A DNA stretch of 64,000 bases from Nereocystis luetkeana (GCA_031213475.1 JARUPZ010000004.1:2381501-2445500); one strand, 5' to 3'. Shown: positions 11,351 through 24,010, counted from the first letter of the stretch. A program made the numbers and translations. The notes: generated by a model from the letters alone, not told the origin.

Positions 11351-11819
11351 GAAAGCAAAATCTAAGAGAAACAATCTGTCGTGCCCCCCCCCCCGCAGGC
11401 GAGGTGGCCTACACTTGAAAAAGAACGAGCTGGAAAAAAGAAGAAATAACAAAAGACACCACTGCTTGTGAACAGAGTAAGACAAAGAACCAAGGAGAAA
11501 GTAACAAGGAAAAATAACAAAGGGGAAATAACAGGCAGACCAAAGCCCAAAGCACCTTCTAGGTGGCGGCAGCAGCTTGTGGTACGAGTAGTATAGCCAG
11601 GTTCTCCCTGCTAATCCGCCTGGTACCTTGCTACCCAGACTGCCGTCTCCGCCCTGCGTTCGTCAACTATGCCCAGCCCCTTGGCGTCAGACAATACGAG
11701 CCGAGCAGAGCAGGTTCGTCTTCCAACCACGCCACACGGCTCCTTGAGTACGGCTTATCAATCAGAAAAGGAAGAGGAAGAGAAAAAATGAAATGAAAAT
11801 CACGGAGAGTCAGCGCAAG

Positions 11820-11823
11820 AAAG

Positions 11824-11862
<39 letters not shown>
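11820..11862 (+). repeat. Poly(A) tract
   Basis: About 40 consecutive A. It could be a retroposon tail or a slippage-prone homopolymer. No retroposon body is recognised immediately upstream. Confidence 0.7.
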
Positions 11863-12022
11863 GAAACTAAAAGAGAAGACAAGGGAAGACCACGTTCGAG
11901 CCAGCTGCACCAGGTACGAGGATACGAGGATGAAGACCATCGACCGGCTCCTCGTTCGTGCGTATGTGTGATATTGTTGTACGTCGTATCACATCTCTGA
12001 TCAACAGATATCAACAGGTAGA

Positions 12023-12119
12023 TTTAACCCTTTTTTTAGAACCGCAGTCCCGTTTTGGGGAGAAACCAGTCAAATTTCAAGTAGTTCGTCCCCAAAACGG
12101 AACTGCGGTTCTAAACCTT
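12023..12119. mobile_element. Palindromic MITE family P
   Basis: Starts TTAACCC and carries both arms (ACCGCAGTCCCGTTTTGGGG and AACGGAACTGCGGTTCTAAA) around a short centre. Confidence 0.8.
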
Positions 12120-12123
12120 ATGT

Positions 12124-12247
12124 ACAGTTATAGCAGTACTGCAATCCCGGTTCGGGAACGGTATAGCAGTACTTTCTGCAATCCCGATGCGGGGACGGAC
12201 CATTTTAATTCGAAGTGCCTTGTCCCCAAAACAGGGACTGCAATATC
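12124..12247. mobile_element. Degenerate family P copy with internal duplication
   Basis: ACTGCAATCCCG-type arms occur twice (about 12,138 and 12,175), with GTCCCCAAAACAGGGACTGC at the right. An eroded family P copy next to the intact one. Confidence 0.5.
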
Positions 12248-13685
12248 TTTAAACGTCGTGGACTTTTCTGTAGAAGAAACAGGGCACTGCTGCTGTGTGT
12301 GCACTGCTGTATCGTATGCATGGAGTGAGTGCGAGTAGAAAGAACGGTTTGCTGTGGATACAATACACGGCACGAGTCGCTGCTGCTGCTGCTGCATGTT
12401 CCAGTGGAGCTGGGTCAGCCTGTCGCTGCTCGGGCGGAGATTTGAGATTTCCCCCTCGCAGCAGTATGTTTTGCTGTGTTGGAATTTTAGAATGTTTGAA
12501 CGTACGTACCTGGTATATATGAACGCCAACTGATGGTCCCTTCGGCCCAATGCTTCGGCCCAATGCTTGAATTTATGACTGCATGATAGCCTAATAATAG
12601 TGTTGGATATCGTATCGAAAGTTGATTGTATCACAATATCGAACTTGCGATATCTCATACCAGGCACGATGGAGCATGTTTAGCCCTCCATCCCCTTGCA
12701 TCCCCGTTTTTTCTGTGCTGAACTGACACCAGTGGTGCTTGGTACCTGGTACCTGGTATTGAACGAAAACTTCCATGCGGACAATATCGAAACCGTGCAT
12801 TTTACCAATCGGTCCCATAGTTTAAGCATCGGTTTCACACTGATTTTCAGACTAAGCGGTTATTATATTTCGGGACAGAGTGAAATCGTTGAGCCGCATC
12901 GCTTCGAACTTGATTGCGATATCCGATATCCTTTTTGGCCTACACCAGGTGGAGCTTTACTTGAAGTTAGTGGTATTCGATGAATCATGTCAGCTTTTTC
13001 ATTTTGAATGAATAACGCCGTGCACATGGTCATGAGAAGGCAAATAATTAAAAAAAATCGTACCTAGTATTATATGTGGATGAATACGTAAGAGTTCTTC
13101 ACTTTCTGTCAGTCGTTTTATTAGAACAACACCACACATTGTCGGATGGCAAGCATAATAATAATAAAATGAGCAGGTGTTTCTTGTTGGTGGGCCCATA
13201 CTGGAAACCTATTAATAAGAAGAAGATAACAAATGGTCAGAAAAGTGGGCTGAAAGTTGCAGGGACATGAAAAAAATCGGGGGCCGTTATTCTGAAGCTA
13301 GTAGCGTAGAACGCATCCCATTCTCAAAATAGAAATCCAGCATATATCAGGTTTCCTGTTTCTTATCTGGTATTCCTCACTGCAGTGTTGTAGTGGCATT
13401 GCGGCACCCGCGCTTCTAGGCACAAACTACTTATACTTGGAATAAGTGCGGGATAATAAATATTTTGACAGCAGTAGTACTGCATGCCGCTGTGCGTGTA
13501 GGATGTGACCCTCCCCCTTTCGCTCCCCCAGGCATGCTGCAATGCTGTGCAGTTATGTGCGCTGTGAATCTCTGACGATCCTGTGGTCGATCCAAATTTT
13601 TCCGACGCTTTTTCGGGGAAGGATCGCGCTAGCCCCCTACACCTACTACATATATAAGTGTACTATTAATAGTATGTGCACAATT
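12248..13685. other. Gene-free stretch
   Basis: No gene recognised. It contains an inverted R2 fragment at about 12,325-12,360, a CTGCTG patch at 12,378-12,396, GATATCG-rich palindromic sequence at 12,605-12,660 and 12,895-12,930 (similar in style to 42.85-43.2 kb), and a tandem micro-insert TACCTGGTACCTGGTA near 12,741. Confidence 0.45.
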
Positions 13686-13703
13686 TGTGTGTTCTTTTAG
13701 GAG

Positions 13704-13755
13704 GAGGCTTGGGGGGGAGGGGGGGGGGGAGAGGGGGGGGGGGGGGGGGGGGTGG
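13704..13755 (+). repeat. Poly(G) tract
   Basis: Interrupted G run of about 50 bp. It abuts the family G repeat that follows, consistent with a poly(C) tail on the minus strand. Confidence 0.8.
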
Positions 13756-13830
13756 CGTACTCATTTGTTGCTTGTCGCCTTCGTCATGTATCCTCTGACC
13801 ACGCATCCTATTCGAGACGGATCATTGGGG
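13755..13830 (-). repeat. Poly(C)-ended repeat family G, copy 1
   Basis: Minus strand ends CAAATGAGTACGCCACC then poly(C). Upstream (minus) sequence includes GAGGATACATGACGAAGGCG. Related copies are at 14.10, 32.99, 43.80 and 55.12 kb. Confidence 0.55.
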
Positions 13831-14099
13831 GAGGGGGAGGGCGCTATTTTCTACCCGTCGACATCCAGCACACTCAAGTGTGCGAGCTGATCGTTTCTCC
13901 TAGAGAGATGGAGCTACGACGATTATGTTTTCGAAAATATAATGCGACACAGCGAGCTGGACACAAAGATAAATTGATACGTTCATAACCCCAGGAACCA
14001 AAACAATCCACGCGAACCCACGAGGAGAGAGAATGCTCAACTCTCCTTCTCGCGATAAAAAAAGCTTACTGGTAGACGCGAAACCGTAGGGGGACTTCA

Positions 14100-14235
14100 T
14101 TTTTCGCTTGCCTCAGTCATTTGACCACATCGACCAGGCACCCCTTTCGAAACGGAGCACCGTTGGTTCTCCTTATAGAGACACCACCAACATTTGGGCG
14201 CTCAATACATCGTTTACATGTACTGCATAGAAACG
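14100..14235 (-). repeat. Family G repeat, copy 2 (longer body)
   Basis: Extends family G. It carries TTGCCTCAGTCATTTGACCA, CCTTTCGAAACGGAGCACCG, TAGAGACACCACCAACA and TTGGGCGCTCAATACAT on the plus strand. All are recognisable in the 55.12-55.29 kb copy in inverted orientation. Confidence 0.6.
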
Positions 14236-14241
14236 TTTTGC

Positions 14242-14351
14242 TATTACGGGGGGGGCATAGTTAACAGGACCAAATATTGTTAGTAAGAATGGTTAAACAT
14301 ATAGTTTTTTATGTGTACCATAGGTCCTGTTAACTATGGTCCCCCGTAATA
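14242..14351 (+). mobile_element. TA-MITE family M
   Basis: Full ~110-bp copy: TATTACGGGGG left end, AGGACCAAATATTGTTAGTA, then GTACCATAGGTCCTGTTAAC and CCCCCGTAATA right end. Terminal arms are inverted repeats and the outermost TA is the presumed target duplication. Confidence 0.85.
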
Positions 14352-14352
14352 G

Positions 14353-14909
14353 TCTTGTCCCCTTGCTGTTTGGCCGCCTGTGGCCACCATCTATCTCCTA
14401 GGATAGCGATCGTTTTCTCGCTGCTATCTGGTGTATCAAACTCCTGCCTTTCACATTCGTTTATTTCCCTCACCTCCTCTTGTAGCACATCCCCTTCCTC
14501 CTTTTATATTTCACATATTCCCACTATTGATAGGAGACGTTCTACGATAGAGTTCCACCCTGAATTTTCTGAGGCTCCTCATTTGAGGAGCTCCACACTA
14601 GTTGTAAGTCACCCTAAAACTGACTTCAGCAAAAATCAAAATTGCATCCCGATTTAATAATCCCATGTCCCAATTATACAAAAACGTAATTTTTCAAAAC
14701 AAGATTTGGCATTCCGACGATTTAGGGGTTAAGGACCTCCGTCATTCAGGAAACATTTTAGCGGAAAAGTGCTACCTCTATCGTAGAACGCGTCATAGGT
14801 TTGTTCTACTCTATTGCTTGGCCACGCGGGCACACACCTGTATATCCAATTCCCCCTCCTCCCGGCTACTGGTATCCCTCTTTCTTTCTTCCTGGCAGAT
14901 CCAGGTCAC
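14353..14909 (-). pseudogene. LINE relic, 3' portion
   Basis: Minus-strand continuation of the LINE at 19.08-23.3 kb beyond the inserted 4.17-kb element. In shifting frames it reads fragments such as VTWICQEERKRDTSSREE and ERQEFDTPDSSEKTIAI. It is placed by reading straight across the insertion point: LINE sequence ends at 19,084 and resumes at 14,909, with CAC on both sides. Stops in every frame. Confidence 0.55.
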
Positions 14910-15767
14910 CTATTAAAGGTTTATGGCGCAGAACCTACTAGGTATGGCGATTGGCGTGTGTACCAGCTCGTAGCTGGTGTGTACGCCTAGACTCGATTGC
15001 CGATGGCCGGCAATACACAGTCAAAATGTTCGAGGCAAACACGTAGTCACTGTCAGGTGACTAATACGTGAAGCTTCAACATAGAAGAGAAGAAGATGGT
15101 GTGGTGACCCCAAGCCACATTGTTGATTGATTGCTCAGCTGGAAGCTGATGATGATGAGCAGATGTAGAGCAAAAGTAGAGCAAAAGTAGAGTGAGCTCA
15201 AAGGGGAGGGCGGTGCGCGTGTGCGCTCGCAGCTCGCAACAAAGGACGACCCTTGCACTTCGGTCAAACAAAAACAAAATGAGGGAATACCCTCGTATTC
15301 CGTTCAAAATAAAAACAACGAAGAGAACCCCCAGATTTACTGTAAAGAACAATATATCTTGGGGTACATATCCATGACCCCAGTGTAGCCTATGTTGTTC
15401 CTCCAACCAGAACTACATTGTAACAGTAAAACTATGCTACCGGTCTCGGAGGGATACTGAAGATATCCTTTCCATTATTTACCAATGATAGCACGTACTA
15501 AATGTGCTGTCTACCGTAGATCATGTACGTACGTACCACAACAACAGTAGATCCATGGCACTACTCGTCATTGGGACTTTATTCTGTGCGTACGGGTGCA
15601 CAGCAGTATATGCGTAAAAAGACAGCTGCTGCTATCCTACTATACAGTATAACTCAGACTGGAAAACTGTCTGTTGTACATATAATGCGTAAATGTATAC
15701 CAGATGATGTAAGTGTAATCGAGTAACGAATATGATGGTTACTGACAAGTAAGTATCATCTCTAATA
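14910..15767. repeat. 858-bp terminal direct repeat, left copy
   Basis: As far as can be read, identical to 18,226-19,083; four shadow frames translate identically in both. It starts CTATTAAAGG and ends CATCTCTAATA. It lacks the TG...CA ends of ordinary LTRs but has a short inverted match (TATTARAG) at its extremes. Confidence 0.9.
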
Positions 15768-18225
15768 CCTCCTCCCGTTGAGCGTACACTTTCTTACTCT
15801 GCGTTACATGCTAAAACTTCTTAAAAAGAAACACACATGCAACATCAAGGAGTGATATTGTTTTGGGAACACTTACTTGTACATAATGTACCTGTATGAT
15901 GGTTCCAAGGATATTCAGGTGTACATGATGTACCTACCGGATGAGATCCAAGGAGTGAATTCAACACATGAAAGGGCAATAAAATAACCGAACATAGAAT
16001 CGTTCTGTTCTATACCTGGTATCATACTACTGCAACACCTGCTTGTATGAGGTGGGTGTGTATACCTAAACTACATACGAGGGTTGCTACAGGAGTACCT
16101 GGTAGTCTTTATAAAGTGAAAATGGTTTGTCGATCCGCTACAATCACAGGAAAGAATAAACCTGGTCGAAAGTTCCTGCCGCCCCAAAAATAAACAAAGG
16201 AACAATGTGGACGATCACTGCAAGTGGTTTACTGCTTGCTCAAAAGACTACCAGATACAGTAAGTAGTACATTACCAGAGTTCCCTGCTGTATCCCCCAG
16301 GTGCGTCCCCGGGTAAAAAAGAAGATGCACACGATGATACATCCTGATGATGATGACACTCCAGCTTGTGGCGGTGGTAGTGTTCCATTCTGTGATGATG
16401 ACGTTCCGGTCCCTGATGAGGAATCTTTTGTTAAATATTGTAGTTCTTGGTGAGGTGATCTCGTACGATACTACAACAACACCAGTAGTACCGTATACCA
16501 GGTACCTGGTATACAGCAGTATTTCTTGGAGTAGCTGCCGCACGATGCTCGGGGATCCCGAGGCTTTATATTTGCCGTATGTATATTACAGCAGTCGGCA
16601 GTGTACTGCTGTAGTATCATCCAGATGAAGGTGATGATACAACAGTACACGGGTTCCTTCTTGATGATACAAGAAGCAGAGCTCAGTCACCACAGGCAGC
16701 GATGGCCGGGAGATGCTTCCTATAATAGATTTTGCTCGTGATTCACGAGGCTGACAAATCCACACCAGTAGTGGATGGCGCCTAGCAATGCCTCTAATCT
16801 ACAGGAGTACTGTGATTGTCTTTGGGGTAGCTATTGAAACAGCACCAAGCTACGTAAGTACTCGACGCGATGCACTATCGAGATTTGAGTTATTTTCAGG
16901 GGCTTCTCCTTGATGATCCCGCGGGGAGGTCGGTGGTACCGCCGGGAGTTACTTCTATACAACTGCAGCTCGGATTGCCCGAGGCTGACGATCCACGATG
17001 TGGACTACACTAGGCAGAGCTCCTTAACCCCAGCGGTGCTGTGAGTTGTGGCGAAGTTGTCCTTGACATCGTACAGCAGTATAATAATACTCGACGTTGA
17101 GTCAAGATTTTTCGAGTCCACACTTCGTATGAAAAATATGGCCGGAGGTGAGATGCACACAGCAGTAGATAGCAGTACTGCTCTGTGCTGTGTGATCAAG
17201 ACACGAAACTAAACTGTTGTCGTACGTATCCTCCTCGGAGAAACTATTTGCTATTATTATAGTTCTTGTTTCAACGGTCGTGTGGGGTCACGGATCCACG
17301 TGGAGTCCAATGACGACTGTCGAAACAAAATCTCTCTGGGGCCGATGGCCCTCTTGGAGAAAGAAAATCTCTCTGGGGCCGAAGGCCCTCTTGGAAATGT
17401 ATCGAAATAAGTTCAGAGACAGCAGAACGCTTGTCGGGAGATAACTTCAATGTCGCTGTTGCTCAGAGTAACTGAGGCTTACGATCCACGAGATGGACTA
17501 CGCTCAGCAGAGCTCCTAACCTTCAGATTTACTGGGTTGTAATTTGGAGTTGCTGTTGGGCAGCGTACAGCGGGTTAATTTATTTATCGAAGTTCAGCGC
17601 TCCTTTAACAGACAGCAGAAATGCTTGTCGGCAGTTGACTTAAATGTCGCTGTTGCTCAGAGTAACTGAGGCTTACGATCCACGAGATGGACTACGCTCA
17701 GCAGAGCCCCTAACCTCAGGTTTGCTGGGTTGTAAAGTGGAGTTGCTGTTGTTCAGCGTACAGCAGCAGGTACACTCAAGGTTTTCTCGAGATTATTGGT
17801 CCTCGTCTATGGAAAGACAAAGCGGAGAAGGTGAGATTGTCACAACTCCTACGCGGTGGTACTCTGTAGGTGTCTCTATCGTAGTTACAGCAACTAGACT
17901 ACAGCAGCAGTGAACTACAGCAGTACAGCAGTAGTGAACTACAGCAGTAATATAATGCCCTACGCAGGACCCTCGTACAAGCACGCGGTATATGTACCAC
18001 GTGACACTCACGTTTCAACGAAGTACGTGGGTCTTCGATGTTTCGTTCCTCTCGTCGCAGAAGAAGCTTCCTTTTCGTCGTACGTAGCAGCAGGTTTCTT
18101 GATCTTGAAAAAGTCCAGTCCTCCTCCTGCTGTATGTATAGCGAGCCAGTAGCAGTCCAGGGTGGCAGTCTTGGGCCACCGCTGCTAGTAGCTTGCCGCG
18201 TTTACGCGTTTCGAGGCTACTTAAC
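15768..18225. repeat. Internal region with four degenerate repeats
   Basis: Non-coding, AGCAGTA/CAGCAG-rich. A segment with GAGGCTTACGATCCACGAGA and ATGGACTACGCTCAGCAGAG occurs at about 17,470 and 17,660. More divergent versions sit near 16,740 and 16,985, so the interior grew by duplication of a roughly 200-250-bp unit. TACCTGGTA-type micro-inserts lie near 16,012, 16,095 and 16,496. Confidence 0.6.
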
Positions 18226-19083
18226 CTATTAAAGGTTTATGGCGCAGAACCTACTAGGTATGGCGATTGGCGTGTGTACCAGCTCGTAGCTGGTGTGTAC
18301 GCCTAGACTCGATTGCCGATGGCCGGCAATACACAGTCAAAATGTTCGAGGCAAACACGTAGTCACTGTCAGGTGACTAATACGTGAAGCTTCAACATAG
18401 AAGAGAAGAAGATGGTGTGGTGACCCCAAGCCACATTGTTGATTGATTGCTCAGCTGGAAGCTGATGATGATGAGCAGATGTAGAGCAAAAGTAGAGCAA
18501 AAGTAGAGTGAGCTCAAAGGGGAGGGCGGTGCGCGTGTGCGCTCGCAGCTCGCAACAAAGGACGACCCTTGCACTTCGGTCAAACAAAAACAAAATGAGG
18601 GAATACCCTCGTATTCCGTTCAAAATAAAAACAACGAAGAGAACCCCCAGATTTACTGTAAAGAACAATATATCTTGGGGTACATATCCATGACCCCAGT
18701 GTAGCCTATGTTGTTCCTCCAACCAGAACTACATTGTAACAGTAAAACTATGCTACCGGTCTCGGAGGGATACTGAAGATATCCTTTCCATTATTTACCA
18801 ATGATAGCACGTACTAAATGTGCTGTCTACCGTAGATCATGTACGTACGTACCACAACAACAGTAGATCCATGGCACTACTCGTCATTGGGACTTTATTC
18901 TGTGCGTACGGGTGCACAGCAGTATATGCGTAAAAAGACAGCTGCTGCTATCCTACTATACAGTATAACTCAGACTGGAAAACTGTCTGTTGTACATATA
19001 ATGCGTAAATGTATACCAGATGATGTAAGTGTAATCGAGTAACGAATATGATGGTTACTGACAAGTAAGTATCATCTCTAATA
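18226..19083. repeat. 858-bp terminal direct repeat, right copy
   Basis: Right partner of 14,910-15,767; same length and apparently the same sequence. The flanking CAC is at 19,084. Confidence 0.9.
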
Positions 19084-22000
19084 CACGAAGCCGTATTTTC
19101 AGCCTTTATCCGAAGTCCATTGGGCCATGCAAAAAAAAAAAGATTTAATTTTGTATCCCTCCGCTTAACCCCTCGTATATATCAAGTGTTCCTCCCATTT
19201 CACCTTGTATCTCAGCGCTAGGCTTTCCTTTTGTTTTGTTCTGTCCTTTCTAATTACCTGGTACCTGGTATGTATTACGCCTCCCAAAGTTATCTGCTCT
19301 GACGACATAATCTCTTCTTGGTTTACTCCAATGTCCTTCCAATTTTTTTCTCAACTACTATTACGCGGGACCATATCAAATAGGACCTACGGTACACACA
19401 CAAAAAGCTATACATTTCGCTATTTTTACTGACAATATTTGGTCCTACTTGCTGTGGTCCCCCGTAAATAGTACGCTCTCCCACCCTATTCCCGCCCACC
19501 CTTTCGTTACTTTCTCCAATATAGCTCTACCGGCACCAACTATGCCTGGCAACCTCGTCTTTGACGTGTTCCTTACTTTATACCGGTATGTGTTGTTTTA
19601 ACTTTATTTTACTGTTGTCTGTGTTGAGTGGATACATTCCCAGTTCTGCTCTCAATACTACTGTATTACTCGTCATGCTCGAGCATCTTAGGATTTTTGT
19701 TCGCTGCTGTCAGCCGTACTGTTTCCAACTTTTTTACTAACTTCGAGTTCCCTTCCCATCCTGCTCCTGCATGTTCTAGCTTTGGTACCATTTCAATCAC
19801 ATTCTTGAAGAGATTAAGCGATACCGTGCATCTCTGGGCAACTCCTTATAAATGAACACATTTCTATATCTCCCCGTCCAGCATCACAGCACTTCTCGCA
19901 CATTCCGTCATAATTTTCGTCATTCTCCACATATTTCCATCGGATCCCTATCTCCCACAACTTTTCCACGATCCATGTATCCATACTGTGTCGTAGGCCT
20001 TCTGCATATCTAGAAAGAAACAGCAGTACGTTGGTAGTCCCGCGTCTTTCATACCTTGGATTATCTTACCTAACGTGTACACATGGTCTACGCAGCTACG
20101 GTTAAGCCTAAGCCGTGCTCGCCCTTCGCTTAGGCTGTCTTCCTCCTCCATCATTGTTCCCACTCTATCGTTCAAAAGCTTACAAATTGTTTTGACATAC
20201 TGTGCTCAATAACGTTATCCCTCTATAGTTTCCCGGATCAGCCTTATCTTATTTCTTACGTAAGTTTACCACTGCTCTTTCTCTCCACCTCCTAGGTGCT
20301 TTTCTATCTCCACTTCTACAACATAACCCAACATGGCACGCAGTATTCCTTCTCCCCCGTACTTCATAGATTCGTTCGTTTTTTGGCCTGCCTCTGCTGC
20401 CTTTATTTTCTTAATTTTAGGCACACACTTCTTTACTCCCTTCCTTTTGTGAACTCCCTCTATAACCCTCCGAAAACTCCGTCTTCCCTTTCTGACGCAT
20501 CTACGTCCGCCTTAGCCCACGTTTTGATGCCCTTCTCGAATTCTGCGTCGGGCGTTTCGTTGGCTGTTGTTGGTGTTCCTAGCTTACGGTGCTGCTCTAC
20601 TATATATAGTACTCCCTTTTCTCCCACGAACTTCTAACCAGTTTACCGTTCTGTGTTCTTAAGGTAGTTATTCCCGTGTCTGCCACTCCTGTTTTGTTTG
20701 CCCAGTATCCCTTTCTTCCCTACCCACGTCTGCCTCATCCCGCCCTCAAAGGCTTCGTTCGTTTGATTAACTACGTCTTTCCATATCCCCTTCTTCTCTC
20801 TAACATCTCGTTTTTCTTGCCTTCTAGCTATGGCATAACCCTCCCACCCTGTCGTAGTTTTGCTCGATGTATGTTTTGCGTGTGCCTTTCTCCTTACTGT
20901 TACGCCTTATTTTTCTTCATCCCACCTTTTTTTTACACTGATATGTTGCATACTGTTTTATATCAACTTCTTCCCTATTGCTTTACGTGCTGTAGTTTTG
21001 GCCAATTGTTCCCACCCTTCTGCTCATTAATAGTATTGTCCCAGCTCCTGCATTTTCCCTCTCTACACCGTTTTTTGTTGTACCCATTGTTTCCAACAGC
21101 TCGGAAAATGGCTGTGCATTTTTGGCCGTCTCTTCCTGAAACTCTTCCCAATCTCATTTTACTTCTTAGTTCATCTAGTTTCCATTTGTACAATTTCCTA
21201 CCCCTGTCTCCCGTGTTTGATGACTCTCGGCTGCTGGCTGTCCATATCAGACACTGTTCCGTAGTTTCCGCGTCCGCTGCGCATACATGTACGTCCGTTT
21301 CCTTACTAATACTTCCTTTCCGTTTCCTAGACCAATATATAAAGTCAAAGGACAGAGCTTTCTCCCTTTTGTATGCACTGTCTAGTCCATTCCGGTTCTG
21401 CCTTTTTTACTCTGCCGTTCAACGTCTTCATCTCGTTGTGTTTGAGGAACTTCAACATCTCTTCCCCATTCTTATTTTTTGTTACTTCCCCATACTGTCC
21501 AATGTTCTCATTCAGTTTGCTTGCCTTCTCAATTCTGGAATTAAAATCTCCCACTAGTACTACTCCTCCTTGCCTCTTATACTTCTGTGCATCTACTGCT
21601 ACTCGTCCGAACTTCCTCTGTATATCTTTTATCGTATTCTTCGACTCTGCGGGGATATAGATATTTACTAGAAATTAATATTTCGCTCCCCCTCCCCCGT
21701 GTACCAGGTGTGTTTTATCCACGTGCATTCGCCGAATTTAGTATCTTCAGTCACCTCTCTTATTATGTCGTACAGGTATTCTACGACTAGGAACCCTACT
21801 CCCCCCCCCCCCCCCTATTCTTGCTATTCTGACCCTTCCTCTTTTTTCCTCTCCATGCGTACTCTTCAACGTTGCATCCTATTCCCCCCCCTCTTCCTCC
21901 GGCAACTCTTGAAACCTCGCTATGACGAGGTCGCACGTACTTTGTTGTTCGGCAATCTCTATCCTTTCGCGCTCTTCCGTGGCGAATCCACATACGTTCC

Positions 22001-23290
22001 ATGATCCTGTCCTCAGCTTTTTTTTTTGTTTCAATATCATATGCACTCTATTAATAGTATTGTCTGCTGTTTCTTTTCCGTTGTCGCTACGAGTATTTCT
22101 ATCAACTCTTCTTTGAGAATTCTCTCCGTTTCCGTTTCTGGTTTTCGTCTGCTTGATGTGCGCCCCTTATGTTTCTCTCCCATTCCCTTTGAGCCACTTA
22201 CTTGTTTCCTGGCTCCTCTCGCGCTCGTTCACCCCAGGACCACGTCTTAGTTTCGCGATTCTATTAGCTATATGTACTCTCCATCCTAGTCTTCAACACA
22301 TGCAGACGCTTTTTCTGTCTCTGTCCTCGGCCATTCCATGGTCGCTTTCGGCTTTAGCGTGACTCGACAAGTGTTCTCCCTCCTGTTCTACTTTTTCTAT
22401 TAATATTGCGAAGCAGTACAGTCCTACTTCGCCGCTCTCCTCGTCACGTCGCTAGGAACTCCAAATAACAGGGCTACCAGCACTTTACCCTGTCAGTATT
22501 CCTTTCTCTACCCACCCTGCCTAACCGTCTCTCCTAATCTCTTCCGAGAATATCTCCAGCTTGTTTCGGTTCATTCATGTTTGTAGTGGGAAGTGTTCCA
22601 GTTGCTGGGACTTCCCAATCCTAGTACTCGTCGCGGGGCTGGTGTCTTTCAGTTCTTTTGCCGGCGCACCACACTAAATTATAGCGTCTCCAGCACGGGC
22701 TCGTAGCCTGGAGCCAAGTTCAACACCCTGAACACAAGTACCCCACGTTTGTGTCAGGCGACCTGCATGGTAACCATCTTGCCGTCCCACGATTGTATCT
22801 TCTATCTTCTGGTCCCGCTTCTGTGCTGGTTTACTTTCCTCCAGGGAGGTCGGTTTCACCGTTACAAAAGTGCAAGGACGGCTTGCATTTTACAAAGTCT
22901 TACTCATAGTTCGGGACGCTCCGTACGTCGCTTTCTCCGTCGCGTCTGCGTTTCACCGTGGGCAGCGTCCCCCACTGACGCTCCCAGGCAGTCCTGCGCT
23001 GTTCAAAGCTTGGCCAACGATCCCCCCACATGTGAAACCGACCTCTACGTCTATCCTTCGAGACATCAAAGATAGCTTCGTACCGCTTGGCGGTCCTTCT
23101 CTTCGGTCATGTGGTCGATCAATCGCAGAATATTTTGGATTCATGAGTGTAATAGGTCCTGACTTAAGGTCATGCGTCATCCACCCCTCCCCTTCATTTT
23201 TCGCATGGCATGTGCATCTAGTGTCAGGGATTTCAAGAATAGTGTCAGACCAGATTTCCACCCCGCCGCCTAATGGAAATCGGTAAAGGT
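19084..23290 (-). pseudogene. Degenerate LINE (APE endonuclease plus reverse transcriptase)
   Basis: Minus-strand relic of a non-LTR retrotransposon, readable only by changing frame often. From 5' to 3': an unassigned possible ORF1 region (about 23,290-22,650). Then an AP-endonuclease-like domain (about 22,000-21,250) with SWNVCGLATEE and GDFNSRIEKASKLNENIGQY. Then a linker with PTTANETPDAEFEKGIKTWA near 20,550. Then reverse transcriptase (about 20,330-19,700) with NYRGITLLSTV, LNRSCVDHVYTLGKIIQG and FFLDMQKAYDTVW. A C-terminal part follows with MVPKLEHAGAGWEGNSK near 19,790. The catalytic FADD segment appears to be lost in an internal deletion. A family M MITE (19,359) and micro-inserts (19,255; 21,700) landed in it. 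Clearly inactive; it continues at 14.35-14.91 kb. Confidence 0.85.
19359..19470 (-). mobile_element. TA-MITE family M
   Basis: TATTACGCGGGACCAT left end, TAGGACCTACGGTACACACA, TTTTTACTGACAATATTTGG and GGTCCCCCGTAAATA right end. Inserted into the LINE relic. Confidence 0.85.
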
Positions 23291-23439
23291 TTTACGGTTA
23301 TCTAACCATGAGACCCAACCTTCATGTTAATTAATATTTCGGAACGACCTTGGTATCTATGCATGCACATCTGAGGTTGTCCGCCTTCATGTTGGGTTTG
23401 GTCTATGTTTTAAGTATGTACTATTAATACCAGCATTAT

Positions 23440-23560
23440 CATACCTGGTATGCGAGAAACTATATACCTGGTAGAGTTTTTTTTTTTTTTCTCGTGTCTA
23501 TGTTTGGTGTGTGTATTGATATGGGGGGGGGGAAACTGGATTATTAATAGTTGAGTTGTT
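23440..23560. other. Spacer with poly(T) and poly(G) runs
   Basis: Holds two TACCTGGTA micro-inserts (about 23,442 and 23,465), a T run and a G run. No gene. Confidence 0.4.
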
Positions 23561-24010
23561 CAATCAGGTCCAAATCCGGTTTGTTTTCTGGTATGAGGAA
23601 GAAAAACGGTTCGGTGAGTAATTTCATGTATAATTCTGTATTTCTTTCTGTATGGGAGAAAATAATTGTTAGTTGAGTAAGAGTAATTTCATGTCTGAAT
23701 CCGGTTTATGTGATCATACCGGGGGGGGGGGGGGTAGTTCAATTGTTTCACGTCTAAATCTGTTTTTTTTCATGTTGGTATGAACACAAAAGGAAGTTGT
23801 TCCTAGTAGTTGAGTAATTTCACGTCTACAGCTGTAGATCCGGTTTGTGCGTTGGTACGGGGGGAAAAAACTGGTGAGTTAACTTGTTTCACGTCTAATA
23901 AACCTGTTTATTTTTATTTTTTAGTATGGAGGAAAAAATGTCAGTCGAATAGTTTCATGCGTAAATCTGCTTTGTGTTTTGGAATGGGAACGTAATCGTG
24001 GGTTCATGTC
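23560..24010 (+). repeat. ~75-bp degenerate minisatellite
   Basis: About six imperfect units, each with GAGTAATTTCACGTCTAAAT, then CCGGTTTGTG and TTGGTATG, then a G run and AAAAACTGG. It lies about 1 kb upstream of the GH81 start codon. Confidence 0.65.

Larger units (their letters stand above)
14910..19083. mobile_element. 4,174-bp LTR-like element, non-autonomous, nested in LINE
   Basis: Two 858-bp direct repeats flank 2,458 bp of internal sequence. The element interrupts a minus-strand LINE, with CAC at 14,907-14,909 and at 19,084-19,086 as a likely 3-bp target duplication. The internal part encodes no reverse transcriptase, integrase, transposase or gag that I can recognise. No primer-binding site follows the left repeat and no polypurine tract precedes the right one. 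Identity of the two repeats implies a recent event. It could be a non-autonomous LTR retrotransposon of unusual type or another class of terminal-repeat element. Known LTR elements usually end TG...CA with 4-6-bp duplications, so the class remains open. Confidence 0.7.

Noticed and set aside
15053..15406. 117-codon minus-strand frame, present identically at 18369-18722
   Set aside because: Identity reflects the duplicated 858-bp terminal repeat, not selection; no recognisable domain.
20676..21557. 293-codon open frame, plus strand
   Set aside because: Antisense of the LINE endonuclease/linker region; low-complexity Phe/Leu/Pro/Ser protein with no domain. The minus strand gives the real homology.
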